Below are positions 1 through 6,908 of a stretch of 21,910 nt of DNA, piece after piece (the stretch's first letter is position 1; the number at the start of each line of letters is the position of its first letter). The notes beneath the pieces were generated by a model. The model saw nothing but the letters and a program-made list of their open reading frames with translations. It was not told where the DNA came from and searched no databases. Source of the stretch: an uncultured Acetatifactor sp. (GTDB taxonomy: Bacteria > Bacillota > Clostridia > Lachnospirales > Lachnospiraceae); assembly GCA_910586775.1 (NCBI GenBank), contig CAJUJN010000070.1:1-21910 (forward strand), given 5' to 3'. The position numbers and the translations under genes were made by a program.

Positions 1-81
1 GGGGAACAGTGGGATTCCATGGCTTCTTAGTGCTACAAACTTTCAACTCACAAGTATGATGAATACGAAGCGTTTTATGAA

Positions 82-792
82 ATGGCGGAAAAATCTACGG
101 CATTTCGTACATTTTGCCATGATGCGTTTGGGCAGGATTTTTCGCAGGATGGATTTAGTGACATTGCGCAAATAGATATGATACTGCCGTATATTCCGGC
201 AAAAGAGGACGTTCATATATTGGATATCGGCTGCGGAAACGGAAAAATGTTGGGATATTTACAAAAAAAGACAGGCGCATTTATTCATGGCTTTGATTAC
301 TCCCGAAAAGCAATCGCAAATGCAAGGGCGTTATTTACGGATAGGGCAGATTTTCAGGAGGGAATCATCGGCGAGATGGAATATCCGAATGAAACTTTTG
401 ACGTCGTTGTATCCATGGATACCATGTACTTTGCCAAAGATATGAGTGCCTTTGTGGCACAGATAAAGAGGTGGCTAAAGCCCCAGGGGATTTTGTTTGC
501 AGGCTATCAGGAGGGGGAACTGGTTCCGCGGACCCGGGATGAACATACCACAGAATTGGCGAAAGCCCTGAAAAAGAATCAGATGAAATATGATGTAAGA
601 AATATCACAAAACAAACTTATGAATTACTGAAAACGAAACGAGAAGCCGCCATGATGCATAAAGCAGATTTTGAGAATGAGAAGCACGGGAAATGGTTTG
701 ATCTGTTAATGATGCAGACAATGTGGTCTGAACAATCCTATCAGCAGTTTAAGGGCGCAATGGCCAGATATATTTATACAGCAGGAAAATAA
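82..792 (+). CDS. Class I SAM-dependent methyltransferase (possibly 5'-truncated)
   Basis: 236-aa Rossmann-fold methyltransferase. Motif I is DIGCGNG at residues 48-54, followed by GFDYS near 70-74 (acidic residue for the SAM ribose) and a post-motif strand DVVVSMDTMYF; a methyltransferase-11/25 type domain fills the first 150 residues. The substrate cannot be told from sequence. The start is doubtful: in the same frame the codons from 31 to 81 read as plausible protein (ending KYDEYEAFYE), but there is a TAG at 28-30 and no ATG, GTG or TTG between it and 82, and no clear ribosome site before 82. The true gene may have begun earlier and been cut by that stop. A soluble cytoplasmic enzyme is expected. 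The family call is firm; the intactness is not. Confidence 0.8.
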   Translation: MAEKSTAFRTFCHDAFGQDFSQDGFSDIAQIDMILPYIPAKEDVHILDIGCGNGKMLGYLQKKTGAFIHGFDYSRKAIANARALFTDRADFQEGIIGEMEYPNETFDVVVSMDTMYFAKDMSAFVAQIKRWLKPQGILFAGYQEGELVPRTRDEHTTELAKALKKNQMKYDVRNITKQTYELLKTKREAAMMHKADFENEKHGKWFDLLMMQTMWSEQSYQQFKGAMARYIYTAGK

Positions 793-805
793 GTTTTTTC
801 ACGTC

Positions 806-1015
806 TTCTTTTAAACGTAATAACGGTTCGGAAATGGTGTTGAACTGTTACAGGGATGTACGCAGGGTCCCGATTCTTCAAAGTGCTGAAGTATCAGATT
901 CCAAAGTCCCAAATGTCACAAAGGATGTCACAATAGAAGTAAAAAAAGGAAAACAACGGTTAGTGGGAAATAAGCATTTTTGCATTTTCTTTTAAACGTA
1001 ATAACGGTTCAGAAA
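806..1015. repeat. 24-bp direct repeat pair in an otherwise empty gap
   Basis: The 24 bases at 806-829 recur exactly at 987-1010, and the match continues to 834/1015 with one mismatch. The shared core includes TTTTAAACGTAATAACGGTT. The copies are 181 bp apart. The first is followed by GAACTGTTA at 842-850, which can pair with TAACGGTTC at 821-829 (one G-U pair). No gene is seen in the 235-bp gap 793-1027. It could be a small repeat element or a duplication scar. Confidence 0.6.
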
Positions 1016-1027
1016 GGGCGTCCGGAT

Positions 1028-1981
1028 TCAGAGCTGCTGCAGCGCCTGTTCCGTTGCTTCCTTAATATAAGGCTCCAGTTTCACCCGGGGCATCAGGGAG
1101 AGTACCATTTCCCTGGTGACAGTGTATTTTTCGGTGAGATTCCTGGCCTTGTAGAATTTCGTCAGTTCCCACAACAGGGAAAATTTGTCAAAGTCCTGGC
1201 CATAATCCAATACGGTTTCCCGGTGTTTCTCAACGTATTCGATTTCCTCGATTTTAAGCGCTGCCAGAAGGCAGCGTTGCCACAGGGCGGCATTGTCAGA
1301 AGATGGAGGCGTCATCAGCGCAATGACTGCCTCTTCCGTTTCCTGCATTTTCAACAGCTCCTCGTCATAGCCCAGATCGCACAGCGCTTCAAAGTAGAGC
1401 AGGAGTGTGTCCGCACAGGGAGATTCCCGGAAATTTTTTTCGCATTCCAGACGTATCTGACGATTTTTCCCCAACATGGTATGCAATTGCACCCGCTGCA
1501 GGCGGAAGGGCATTTCCCCGGTCTTCTGTGCCAGTTTTTCCGCCAAATCCAGTGCTCTTTGGCCGGATTCCCATCCCTGCTGCAGCAGCAAATGCATTTT
1601 ATTGCTTTCCAGTCTGATTTTATCCCGCTCCAGTTCTGCTGTATCTCCGATGCTGTTTTCCAATTGCCTGTCTATGGTCTGAAGCTGCGAGTCGAGACAG
1701 TCCATGGCTTCCCGGAAAGAAACATCGTCTCTCAAAACAGAATATCGCAGCACCAGGTCAACTGCCCTGTCCATGGGGGACCTGCCGAATAATTCGTCCA
1801 TGCTCACCCCGAAGAAATCCGCAATTCTAGGCAGCAGGGTTACATCCGGCGTGCCGTTTCCAACCTCCCATTTGGATATGGTCTGGGGTACCAGAAACAG
1901 ATATTCCGCAAGTTGTGTCTGGGTAATGTTTTTGGCTTTTCTAAGGGCGGCTATTTTTTCTCCAATTGTCAGGCTCATCAT
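1028..1981 (-). CDS. XRE-family helix-turn-helix regulator with helical C-terminal domain
   Basis: 317-aa DNA-binding protein. Residues about 7-62 form a Cro/CI-type HTH (IGEKIAALRKAKNITQTQLA, then TISKWEVGNGTPD, then the typical FFGVSMDELFG end). The remaining 240 residues are rich in Leu, Glu and Lys and look all-helical, perhaps TPR-like; no enzymatic motif is visible. The start at 1981 is supported by GGAGG about 7 nt upstream on the minus strand; a second ATG follows at once. It is transcribed away from the serine hydrolase unit, with its promoter at 2004-2032, so the two share a divergent intergenic region and the regulator may control the neighbour (inference). Its ligand is unknown. 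Confidence 0.88.
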   Translation of the reverse strand: MMSLTIGEKIAALRKAKNITQTQLAEYLFLVPQTISKWEVGNGTPDVTLLPRIADFFGVSMDELFGRSPMDRAVDLVLRYSVLRDDVSFREAMDCLDSQLQTIDRQLENSIGDTAELERDKIRLESNKMHLLLQQGWESGQRALDLAEKLAQKTGEMPFRLQRVQLHTMLGKNRQIRLECEKNFRESPCADTLLLYFEALCDLGYDEELLKMQETEEAVIALMTPPSSDNAALWQRCLLAALKIEEIEYVEKHRETVLDYGQDFDKFSLLWELTKFYKARNLTEKYTVTREMVLSLMPRVKLEPYIKEATEQALQQL

Positions 1982-2003
1982 CCATATCCTCCATTTTACC
2001 CCA

Positions 2004-2032
2004 ATTATACTATAGTTGGTTGCGGCATGGAA
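2004..2032 (-). promoter_or_regulatory. Promoter of the XRE regulator
   Basis: On the minus strand TTCCAT (2027-2032), a 17-bp spacer, then a perfect TATAAT (2004-2009), 23 bp before the start codon. The -35 box is weak (3 of 6), as expected of a gene that may be autoregulated. Confidence 0.5.
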
Positions 2033-2088
2033 CAGGTTTTAAAAGAAATTTACGGGCATTTTTATTCCTATTTTTATGCAAATGGCGG

Positions 2089-2117
2089 TAGAAAACAGGG
2101 AATGGATGTTGTATAAT
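2089..2117 (+). promoter_or_regulatory. Promoter of the serine hydrolase unit; shares sequence with the hscC promoter
   Basis: TAGAAA (2089-2094), 17-bp spacer, TATAAT (2112-2117). The 20 bases 2087-2106 (GGTAGAAAACAGGGAATGGA) are identical to 12115-12134 in front of the Hsp70 gene, and both have TATAAT at the same distance. Transcription would run through the 37-bp repeats, giving a leader of about 220 nt. Confidence 0.55.
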
Positions 2118-2135
2118 GAAACAGGAAAAAGGAGA

Positions 2136-2345
2136 GAAGCATAGTAAGGGGATATGTAGAAGACAGGAAAGTGAAGAATAATAAGGGGAAATGCAGAATA
2201 CAGAGAAGAGAAGAATAATAAGGGGAAATGCAGAAGACAGGAAAGAGAAGAATAATAAGGGGAAATGCAGAATACAGGAAAGAGAAGCACAATAAGGGGA
2301 AATGTAGAATACAGGAAAGAGAAGCATAGTATGAGGAAATGCGAA
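2136..2345. repeat. 37-bp tandem repeat array, five full units and a partial sixth
   Basis: Units begin at 2136, 2173, 2210, 2247, 2284 and 2321, each exactly 37 bp after the last and contiguous with no spacers. The consensus begins GAAGAATAATAAGGGGAAAT and ends near ACAGGAAAGA. The last unit runs into the ribosome site (GAGGA, 2334-2338) of the serine hydrolase. The array lies in the leader between promoter and gene. It is almost purine-only on the plus strand. Because 37 is not a multiple of three and the reverse strand lacks stops, all three minus frames are open across it; these are composition artefacts and not called as genes. Confidence 0.9.
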
Positions 2346-2346
2346 A

Positions 2347-4269
2347 ATGTCTGATAAGAAGAAAGTATTTGAGGAGACAAGCGGCAGGCGCAGCGGAAGC
2401 AGCCCTGCACTGGCGGAGTGGATGCAGGAGAAACTGGACAATATTCTTCGGGAAACGGGAATCACGGCGGTGTGTGCAGCCGTCTGTGCGGAGGGTGAGC
2501 TTCTGGCGGCAGCCTGCGCAGGAACAAGGGGATTCGAGGACAGCGAAGCCAGGGGGGACGATTTATATAACATCGGGTCCGTCTCAAAGGTTTATGTGAC
2601 GGCGGCCATTATGGAACTGGTGCAGGAGGGCAAAGTATGTCTGGACGAATCGGTGAATACTTATCTGCCGGACTGGAAACTGGCGGATGAACGTTACAGG
2701 GAAATCACTGTCAGGATGCTTTTGAATCATTCCTCCGGTATACCGGGAACCAATCTTCATGATCATCTTGTGCCGGAGGAAGGGGAGGCGTTGTTTACGG
2801 GAAAATACCGGAATACGCCGGAATATTGGGGTTCCATGAAGCTGCGTGCCAGGCCGGGCAGTTTTTCCAGTTACAGCAATGACGGCTTTGACCTGCTTGC
2901 GGAAGTGGTGGAGGCGGTGACAGGGGAGCCGTATATTCAGTGGTTGAGGGAAGAGATCGCGCTGCCGGCGGGGCTTTCCTCCGTGGGAGCCGGAAGGCGG
3001 CTTGCGGAAGGCTATGTAAAGGTCTCCAGCAGGGGAAATGAACCGGAATATTATAACTGCTTCGGCGCAGGCGCAATTCATACCACAATTCCGGAGTGCG
3101 CCCTGTTCGGTTCCCTTTTTATTGATTCCCATGGGATCATCGGGCAGGATTGTCTGGATGAGACCAGGCGTCCCCAGGGGGTGACTTTTCTCCAGGGAGC
3201 ATACGATGCGTCCAATTTCTGCCTGGGGTGGGATTCGCTTTACACCAGAAACCGGATTCCGTTGGGAGAAGGGGCAGTGGTAAAGGACGGCGGCACGGAG
3301 CAGTTTGAGAGTTACCTTCTGGTGAGTCCTGCCCGGAGGCTGTCCTTGGCTGTTGCGGCTACCAGTGACGGCGATATATGGTGGCTTGAGGTGTTGGAAG
3401 ACATTGGAAGGGAAGCCCTGAAAGTCTTGGAAGAGGAGCAGAAGGGAGAAGCTGAACACGGAGACAGAGCCGGGGCTGACCGGAATCCCCAGGAGACCGG
3501 GGAAGGTGCGGAAAAAGAGGAATCCGGGGAGGCAGGCAGTGCGGAAAAAGAGGAATCTGTGGAGGCAGGCAGTGCCGAAAATGGGGAATCCAGGGAGGCA
3601 GGCAGCGCGGAAAATGAGGAATCTGTGGAGGCAGGCAGCGCGGAAAATGAGGAAGCCGGGGAACAGGCAAAAGCTTCTGCTGCCGTGGAGCCGGGGATGG
3701 AAGAGAAGGTGCCCCTGGATATTTCCCGAAAATACAGCGGACTGGCATACGGCAGCTGCAGAGTCTATCACTTTTCCGTTTGTGAAAATACGTTAAATAC
3801 GGAAATCCTGGAAGAGGGCGTCTGGAAAAAGGAAGAGGAATTAAGCGATTTTCAGTGGGATGGGAAATGCTTTGCAAAAGGTGAGTATGACAAAATTCTG
3901 GCGGAGGAATATAACGGAAATATCTACTATATCAGGTGGGGCGAGGCTTTCTGCCAGAAAAACAGCGGATATCCTGCCCCGGGAACACTTTGGCCCCGTC
4001 TGGTGGGAACCTGTTTTACAGCGGAAGGAGAGGATGCTGTCTTTCACAAAATATGCCTGGAAGCCGTCAATGAGGAAAATGTGCTGTTGTTTACCACAGA
4101 CCATGAGGAATACCTTGTTGTGCCCCTTGTATGTGATCCGCGAAAGGAAAATGAAACTTGCCTGATTTCAGAGACGGACAGGGATGGGATTGTTTTCCGT
4201 CTGGAACAGGAGGGGGAGCAGCTCTGGCTGTGTACAGGGACGGACAGGTACAGGGCCGATGTAGGATAA
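2347..4269 (+). CDS. Beta-lactamase-fold serine hydrolase with acidic repeat linker
   Basis: 640-aa protein. Residues about 20-360 are a class C beta-lactamase/penicillin-binding-type hydrolase: catalytic S78-V-S-K81 (in IGSVSK), Y176-S-N178 as the YxN motif, and K313-D-G-G316 as the third motif. Members cleave esters, amides or D-peptides; the substrate here is unknown. Residues about 365-455 are a Glu/Gly/Ala-rich linker containing four 11-aa repeats of the type EAGSAENEESV. Residues about 456-640 are a separate beta-rich C-terminal domain I do not recognise. No signal peptide or membrane segment is seen, so it appears cytoplasmic, which is unusual for the fold. The start is set by GAGGA 8-9 nt upstream. 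The alkX-like gene follows 33 bp later on the same strand. Confidence 0.85.
   Translation: MSDKKKVFEETSGRRSGSSPALAEWMQEKLDNILRETGITAVCAAVCAEGELLAAACAGTRGFEDSEARGDDLYNIGSVSKVYVTAAIMELVQEGKVCLDESVNTYLPDWKLADERYREITVRMLLNHSSGIPGTNLHDHLVPEEGEALFTGKYRNTPEYWGSMKLRARPGSFSSYSNDGFDLLAEVVEAVTGEPYIQWLREEIALPAGLSSVGAGRRLAEGYVKVSSRGNEPEYYNCFGAGAIHTTIPECALFGSLFIDSHGIIGQDCLDETRRPQGVTFLQGAYDASNFCLGWDSLYTRNRIPLGEGAVVKDGGTEQFESYLLVSPARRLSLAVAATSDGDIWWLEVLEDIGREALKVLEEEQKGEAEHGDRAGADRNPQETGEGAEKEESGEAGSAEKEESVEAGSAENGESREAGSAENEESVEAGSAENEEAGEQAKASAAVEPGMEEKVPLDISRKYSGLAYGSCRVYHFSVCENTLNTEILEEGVWKKEEELSDFQWDGKCFAKGEYDKILAEEYNGNIYYIRWGEAFCQKNSGYPAPGTLWPRLVGTCFTAEGEDAVFHKICLEAVNEENVLLFTTDHEEYLVVPLVCDPRKENETCLISETDRDGIVFRLEQEGEQLWLCTGTDRYRADVG
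3529..3660 (+). repeat. 33-bp in-frame tandem repeat inside the serine hydrolase
   Basis: Four units begin at 3529, 3562, 3595 and 3628, each starting GAGGCAGGCAG and encoding 11 residues (EAGSAE-N/K-E/G-ES-x). Copy-number change would keep the frame, so linker length could vary between strains. Confidence 0.9.
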
Positions 4270-4302
4270 ACTGGTTGAAGCGAATGCAGGAGGCAGAACT
4301 AT

Positions 4303-5505
4303 ATGAGCAGCGAAACATATGATGAAAAAGCGGGAATCCGCCAGGTGATTCTCTCAAGCCAGCATTTGGACAAAAGAAGCACCGGCAGTATTGAAGATAT
4401 CGTCTCGGATATCTGCGGTCTGCAGTATGATCCGAACCCAACCATTCATCTGAACCATTATATGATGCTTTGGAACAGAAAAAAGGATTTTGCGGTGAAG
4501 GATTTGGATGCTGCAGCATATCAGGAGTTTCAAATTACGGAGGCCTTTGCTTTCAAGCGCAATATGTTTTTTGTTCCCACCAAAGAATTTGCAATTTACC
4601 GTGCCGCGCTGAAGGATGTGGTGAGATGGGGATCATCGGATGAAAGTTGGTTAGCAGCGGCGAACAGCACGGAGGACCTGAACGCAGAAGCGGAATTGAA
4701 GAAGGGGTTGAAGGATCAGCCCGGTATGACCACCAACCAAATTTGGCAGTGCCTGCATTTGTCAGAGGAATGGAATGCCTATGTAAAAGGAAGAAAAGCA
4801 GGGGATCTTAGCTTTGAGCTGCCCATATTCCGCGCATTTTACAGGCTGAAACGCAAGACGGACTTGGTCACCTGCGGCAGAAATCCGGGAACATTCAAGG
4901 AGCCGCTGTATATTTTGAAGGAAAATATAGGCATAAAGGAATGGCCGAACTCCGGAATGGACAAAAATGATGCCAGGGCCTATATTATGGAAAAGCTCAT
5001 CGCTGCTTTTGGCGTCACATATCCCGTGCACATCTCCCATATTACGGGAATTCCCACTGGGGAAGTGACGCCCTTCTTTTTCTGACTGGAGCAGGAAGGA
5101 AAGATACGGCCGTTGAAGGTGGGGAAAAAGGCATGTTACATCCACGCGTCAAAGACAGATCTGCTGGATAAGCCTGCAGACCAGGACAGCGAAGAAGTCC
5201 GCCTCATTTCGCCCATGGATATCCTTGTGCGGGACCAGACATGGCTGAAAACCTTTTTTGATTATTCCTATACCTTTGAATATTTCAAGAAAAAAGGGAT
5301 GAAATGGCCCCTGTCGATTCTGATAGGAAATCGGTTTGTAGGGTATTTTGATTGCAAGATGGAGTGGCGGACCGGAAGATTCCTCATCAAAGAGAAAAAC
5401 CTATTCGATTCGGCTTTTGAAGATTACAAAGGTATTCAACTTGCATTACAGGATTTGGCCGCTTTTCATGGGGCGAAGGAGATTGTGGAGCAGAAGCCGT
5501 CATGA
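4303..5505 (+). pseudogene. AlkX/YcaQ-like winged-helix DNA glycosylase, interrupted by in-frame UGA
   Basis: Two open segments (4303-5085 and 5113-5505) lie in one frame and together give about 400 residues, the usual length of the HTH_42 (YcaQ/AlkX/AlkZ) family. These enzymes unhook interstrand crosslinks and remove alkylated bases. The N-terminal part has the family signature with Q41-Y-D43 (the Q-phi-D catalytic motif of the AlkX/YcaQ branch), followed by a His/Leu-rich stretch and MMLWNR. A TGA at 5083-5085 (codon 261) follows TPFFF; reading through it continues with LEQEGKIRPLKV, the expected wing strand. A single base change would explain this. The start has AGGAGG 9 nt upstream, and the gene is 33 bp after the serine hydrolase. 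Likely a recent nonsense pseudogene, though a sequencing error is possible. Confidence 0.75.
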
Positions 5506-5705
5506 GTACAATACCGACATGCTCCTTTCCGATTCAGACAGGTATCTTCTGCGGATTGACTGCGAGAATTTATAATTTTACTGTTCCATGCGCCTCTGGG
5601 AGTTGCCGCATTAAGAATCATGGACACCAGATATAGATATGTCTGTTTAACGGACAGTCTGTATCTTGTGTAGTATTTATTAATGTGACAGCTCTTATTT
5701 TGATA

Positions 5706-5808
5706 TTATACTCATGAACGCATTTAATTGCCGCTTTCAGCTCTGGATTGCCACTGCGTTCACTCGTTATACTATGCAGACGGCAATTATTTGCGTTTGT
5801 GAGTATAA
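5706..5808. repeat. 103-bp imperfect palindrome (28-bp inverted arms), MITE-like
   Basis: The arm at 5706-5733 is the reverse complement of 5781-5808 with four mismatches, enclosing 47 bp. It lies just downstream of the first rpn gene, in a roughly 195-bp stretch that the second rpn copy lacks. It has no coding capacity. The rest of the 315-bp gap 5506-5820 shows only a short hairpin at 5641-5655 with no T-run, so no convincing terminator. Confidence 0.65.
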
Positions 5809-5820
5809 ATTGTTTTCCGA

Positions 5821-6015
5821 TTATGTCAACTGCATAATCTCGGCTTCAAGTTCTCTCAATTCATCGAAGGACAATGACGGAACACATTCCGCAATATCTT
5901 CAAGTGTCATTTTTCCTTTTTTTATCAGTCTTTCTGCCGTTTCTCTGTCTGCGTCATGCCTTTCGCTTTTGATAAACGATTTCATGATCTGTTCTTCATC
6001 AAACAAACTCATCAT
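5821..6015 (-). CDS. Candidate internal short Rpn product (RpnS-like), 64 aa
   Basis: An in-frame ATG-ATG at 6015 (codon 228 of the long gene) is preceded by AGGTGG ending 8 nt upstream, a good ribosome site inside the coding sequence. The product MMSLFDEEQIMKSF... would contain the last 64 residues, including the variable tail, and no nuclease motif. In E. coli, C-terminal short forms made from internal starts in rpn genes block the nuclease; that this happens here is inferred from position and site strength. Confidence 0.45.
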   Translation of the reverse strand: MMSLFDEEQIMKSFIKSERHDADRETAERLIKKGKMTLEDIAECVPSLSFDELRELEAEIMQLT

Positions 6016-6696
6016 AATTGTTACCACCTCTTTTTCCCTGTCAAGCAAATATTCTCTTAAAACATTCCTGTCTTTACATATGCAAATCGTTTCCGTAACT
6101 GCCTTTTGCGTCATTCCAAACTTTTTGGTCTGCTCGTTAAAAACTTTGCAAAAAATAATGTACTGATTGATTATGTCATCTGTATCGCTTTCATATATAA
6201 CCTTTGCTTTTACTTCAATGTCAATATCTGCACCTTGGAAAAATTCTTTGGACAAATATATTTTATCGGGTTTTCGTCCTTTGTTTCCCGTAAAAATCAC
6301 ATAAAGTTCAGGTTTTGGCATTTTCACTTTCCTGCTTTTATAATAGTCTTGGCAGGTACGTTGAAAATATTTGTGATAGCTATGCGCCAGGTACAGCAAA
6401 ATTCTTACCAGAATGTTCACTGTCCATGTAGACTGTGCTTCCACAAGGATCATCAACTTATTATTAGCGATAAAACCTAAATCATTATACAGATTATCAG
6501 TCAATACATTTGTAATCGTTACATCTGTAAGGGAATCCTCCGTCGCTGCCGCGTCCTCTGGATGGAGTGTTTTATACAGTTTTAGCAAATAACGTTTATT
6601 TTGGAAAAGGTCAAGAAATACACTGTTTTTTGCGGTACGTTTTGCCATGTGACTTGTCATATTGACTTTTTGTGTCTGTTTTGTATTGTCCTGCAC
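5821..6696 (-). CDS. Rpn family recombination-promoting nuclease / PD-(D/E)XK putative transposase, copy 1
   Basis: 291-aa protein of the Rpn/PDDEXK-transposase family. The active-site block is visible: N-terminal MAKRTAKNSVFLDLFQNKRY, a conserved Asp near 72 (NDLGF) and E86-A-Q88 in LVEAQS, the ExQ form of the nuclease motif. Rpn proteins are DNA endonucleases that stimulate RecA-independent recombination; some act as toxins in phage defence. The start is GTG at 6696 with GAGGT about 9 nt upstream; an ATG at residue 17 is an alternative. Its own promoter is at 6764-6792. From residue 17 to 247 it differs from copy 2 (10746-11618) at about 13 positions by eye; after that the tails are unrelated or barely related. 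A short internal product is likely (see 5821-6015). Confidence 0.88.
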   Translation of the reverse strand: MQDNTKQTQKVNMTSHMAKRTAKNSVFLDLFQNKRYLLKLYKTLHPEDAAATEDSLTDVTITNVLTDNLYNDLGFIANNKLMILVEAQSTWTVNILVRILLYLAHSYHKYFQRTCQDYYKSRKVKMPKPELYVIFTGNKGRKPDKIYLSKEFFQGADIDIEVKAKVIYESDTDDIINQYIIFCKVFNEQTKKFGMTQKAVTETICICKDRNVLREYLLDREKEVVTIMMSLFDEEQIMKSFIKSERHDADRETAERLIKKGKMTLEDIAECVPSLSFDELRELEAEIMQLT

Positions 6697-6721
6697 TTTA
6701 AGACCTCAATTTCTTAAAATC

Positions 6722-6758
6722 TGTGGCACAAGGTATCGTATAACCTACTCCTGCCACA
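6722..6758 (-). promoter_or_regulatory. Leader dyad of rpn copy 1
   Basis: Between the -10 box and the GTG start the minus strand has TGTGGCA ... TGCCACA (outer 7-bp arms, 37 nt overall) around an inner AGGTTAT/ATACCT arm. The same 37-nt dyad occurs at 11644-11680. It could be an operator or an RNA hairpin. Confidence 0.5.
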
Positions 6759-6763
6759 TGTTA

Positions 6764-6792
6764 ATTATACAAAAAAACGCATGACATTACAA
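6764..6792 (-). promoter_or_regulatory. Promoter of rpn copy 1
   Basis: Minus-strand TTGTAA (6787-6792), 17-bp spacer with a T7 run, TATAAT (6764-6769). The same boxes and spacing occur before copy 2. Confidence 0.65.
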
Positions 6793-6908
6793 TAAAATTC
6801 ACGTTAAATTTTTTCCTTCCTCCGTTTAGTCCGGTTCCCACAGGAATAACGGCTATCTGACAGCGAATCAGCAGACAGCAGCCAGGGCGGGCGCTGCGCT
6901 GCAGGTAA

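Noticed and set aside
2136..2345. 37-bp units as a CRISPR array
   Set aside because: The unit size fits, but units are contiguous with no spacers, and no cas genes are nearby.
2010..2573. Long reverse-strand ORFs encoding Phe/Ser/Leu repeats across the 37-bp array
   Set aside because: All three reverse frames are open only because the array is purine-rich on the plus strand and has a period not divisible by three. No ribosome site or domain.
2584..3771. 395-aa reverse ORF opposite the serine hydrolase
   Set aside because: Shadow of a clear gene; composition is Pro/His/Arg/Cys-rich as expected of antisense reading and there is no ribosome site.
5083..5085. UGA as a selenocysteine codon in the AlkX-like gene
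   Set aside because: The position is a structural wing, not a redox or metal site, and no selenocysteine insertion hairpin is evident just downstream.
5641..5655. Hairpin GTCTGT-TTA-ACGGAC as terminator after the AlkX-like gene
   Set aside because: Only six pairs including a G-U, and no T-run on either strand.
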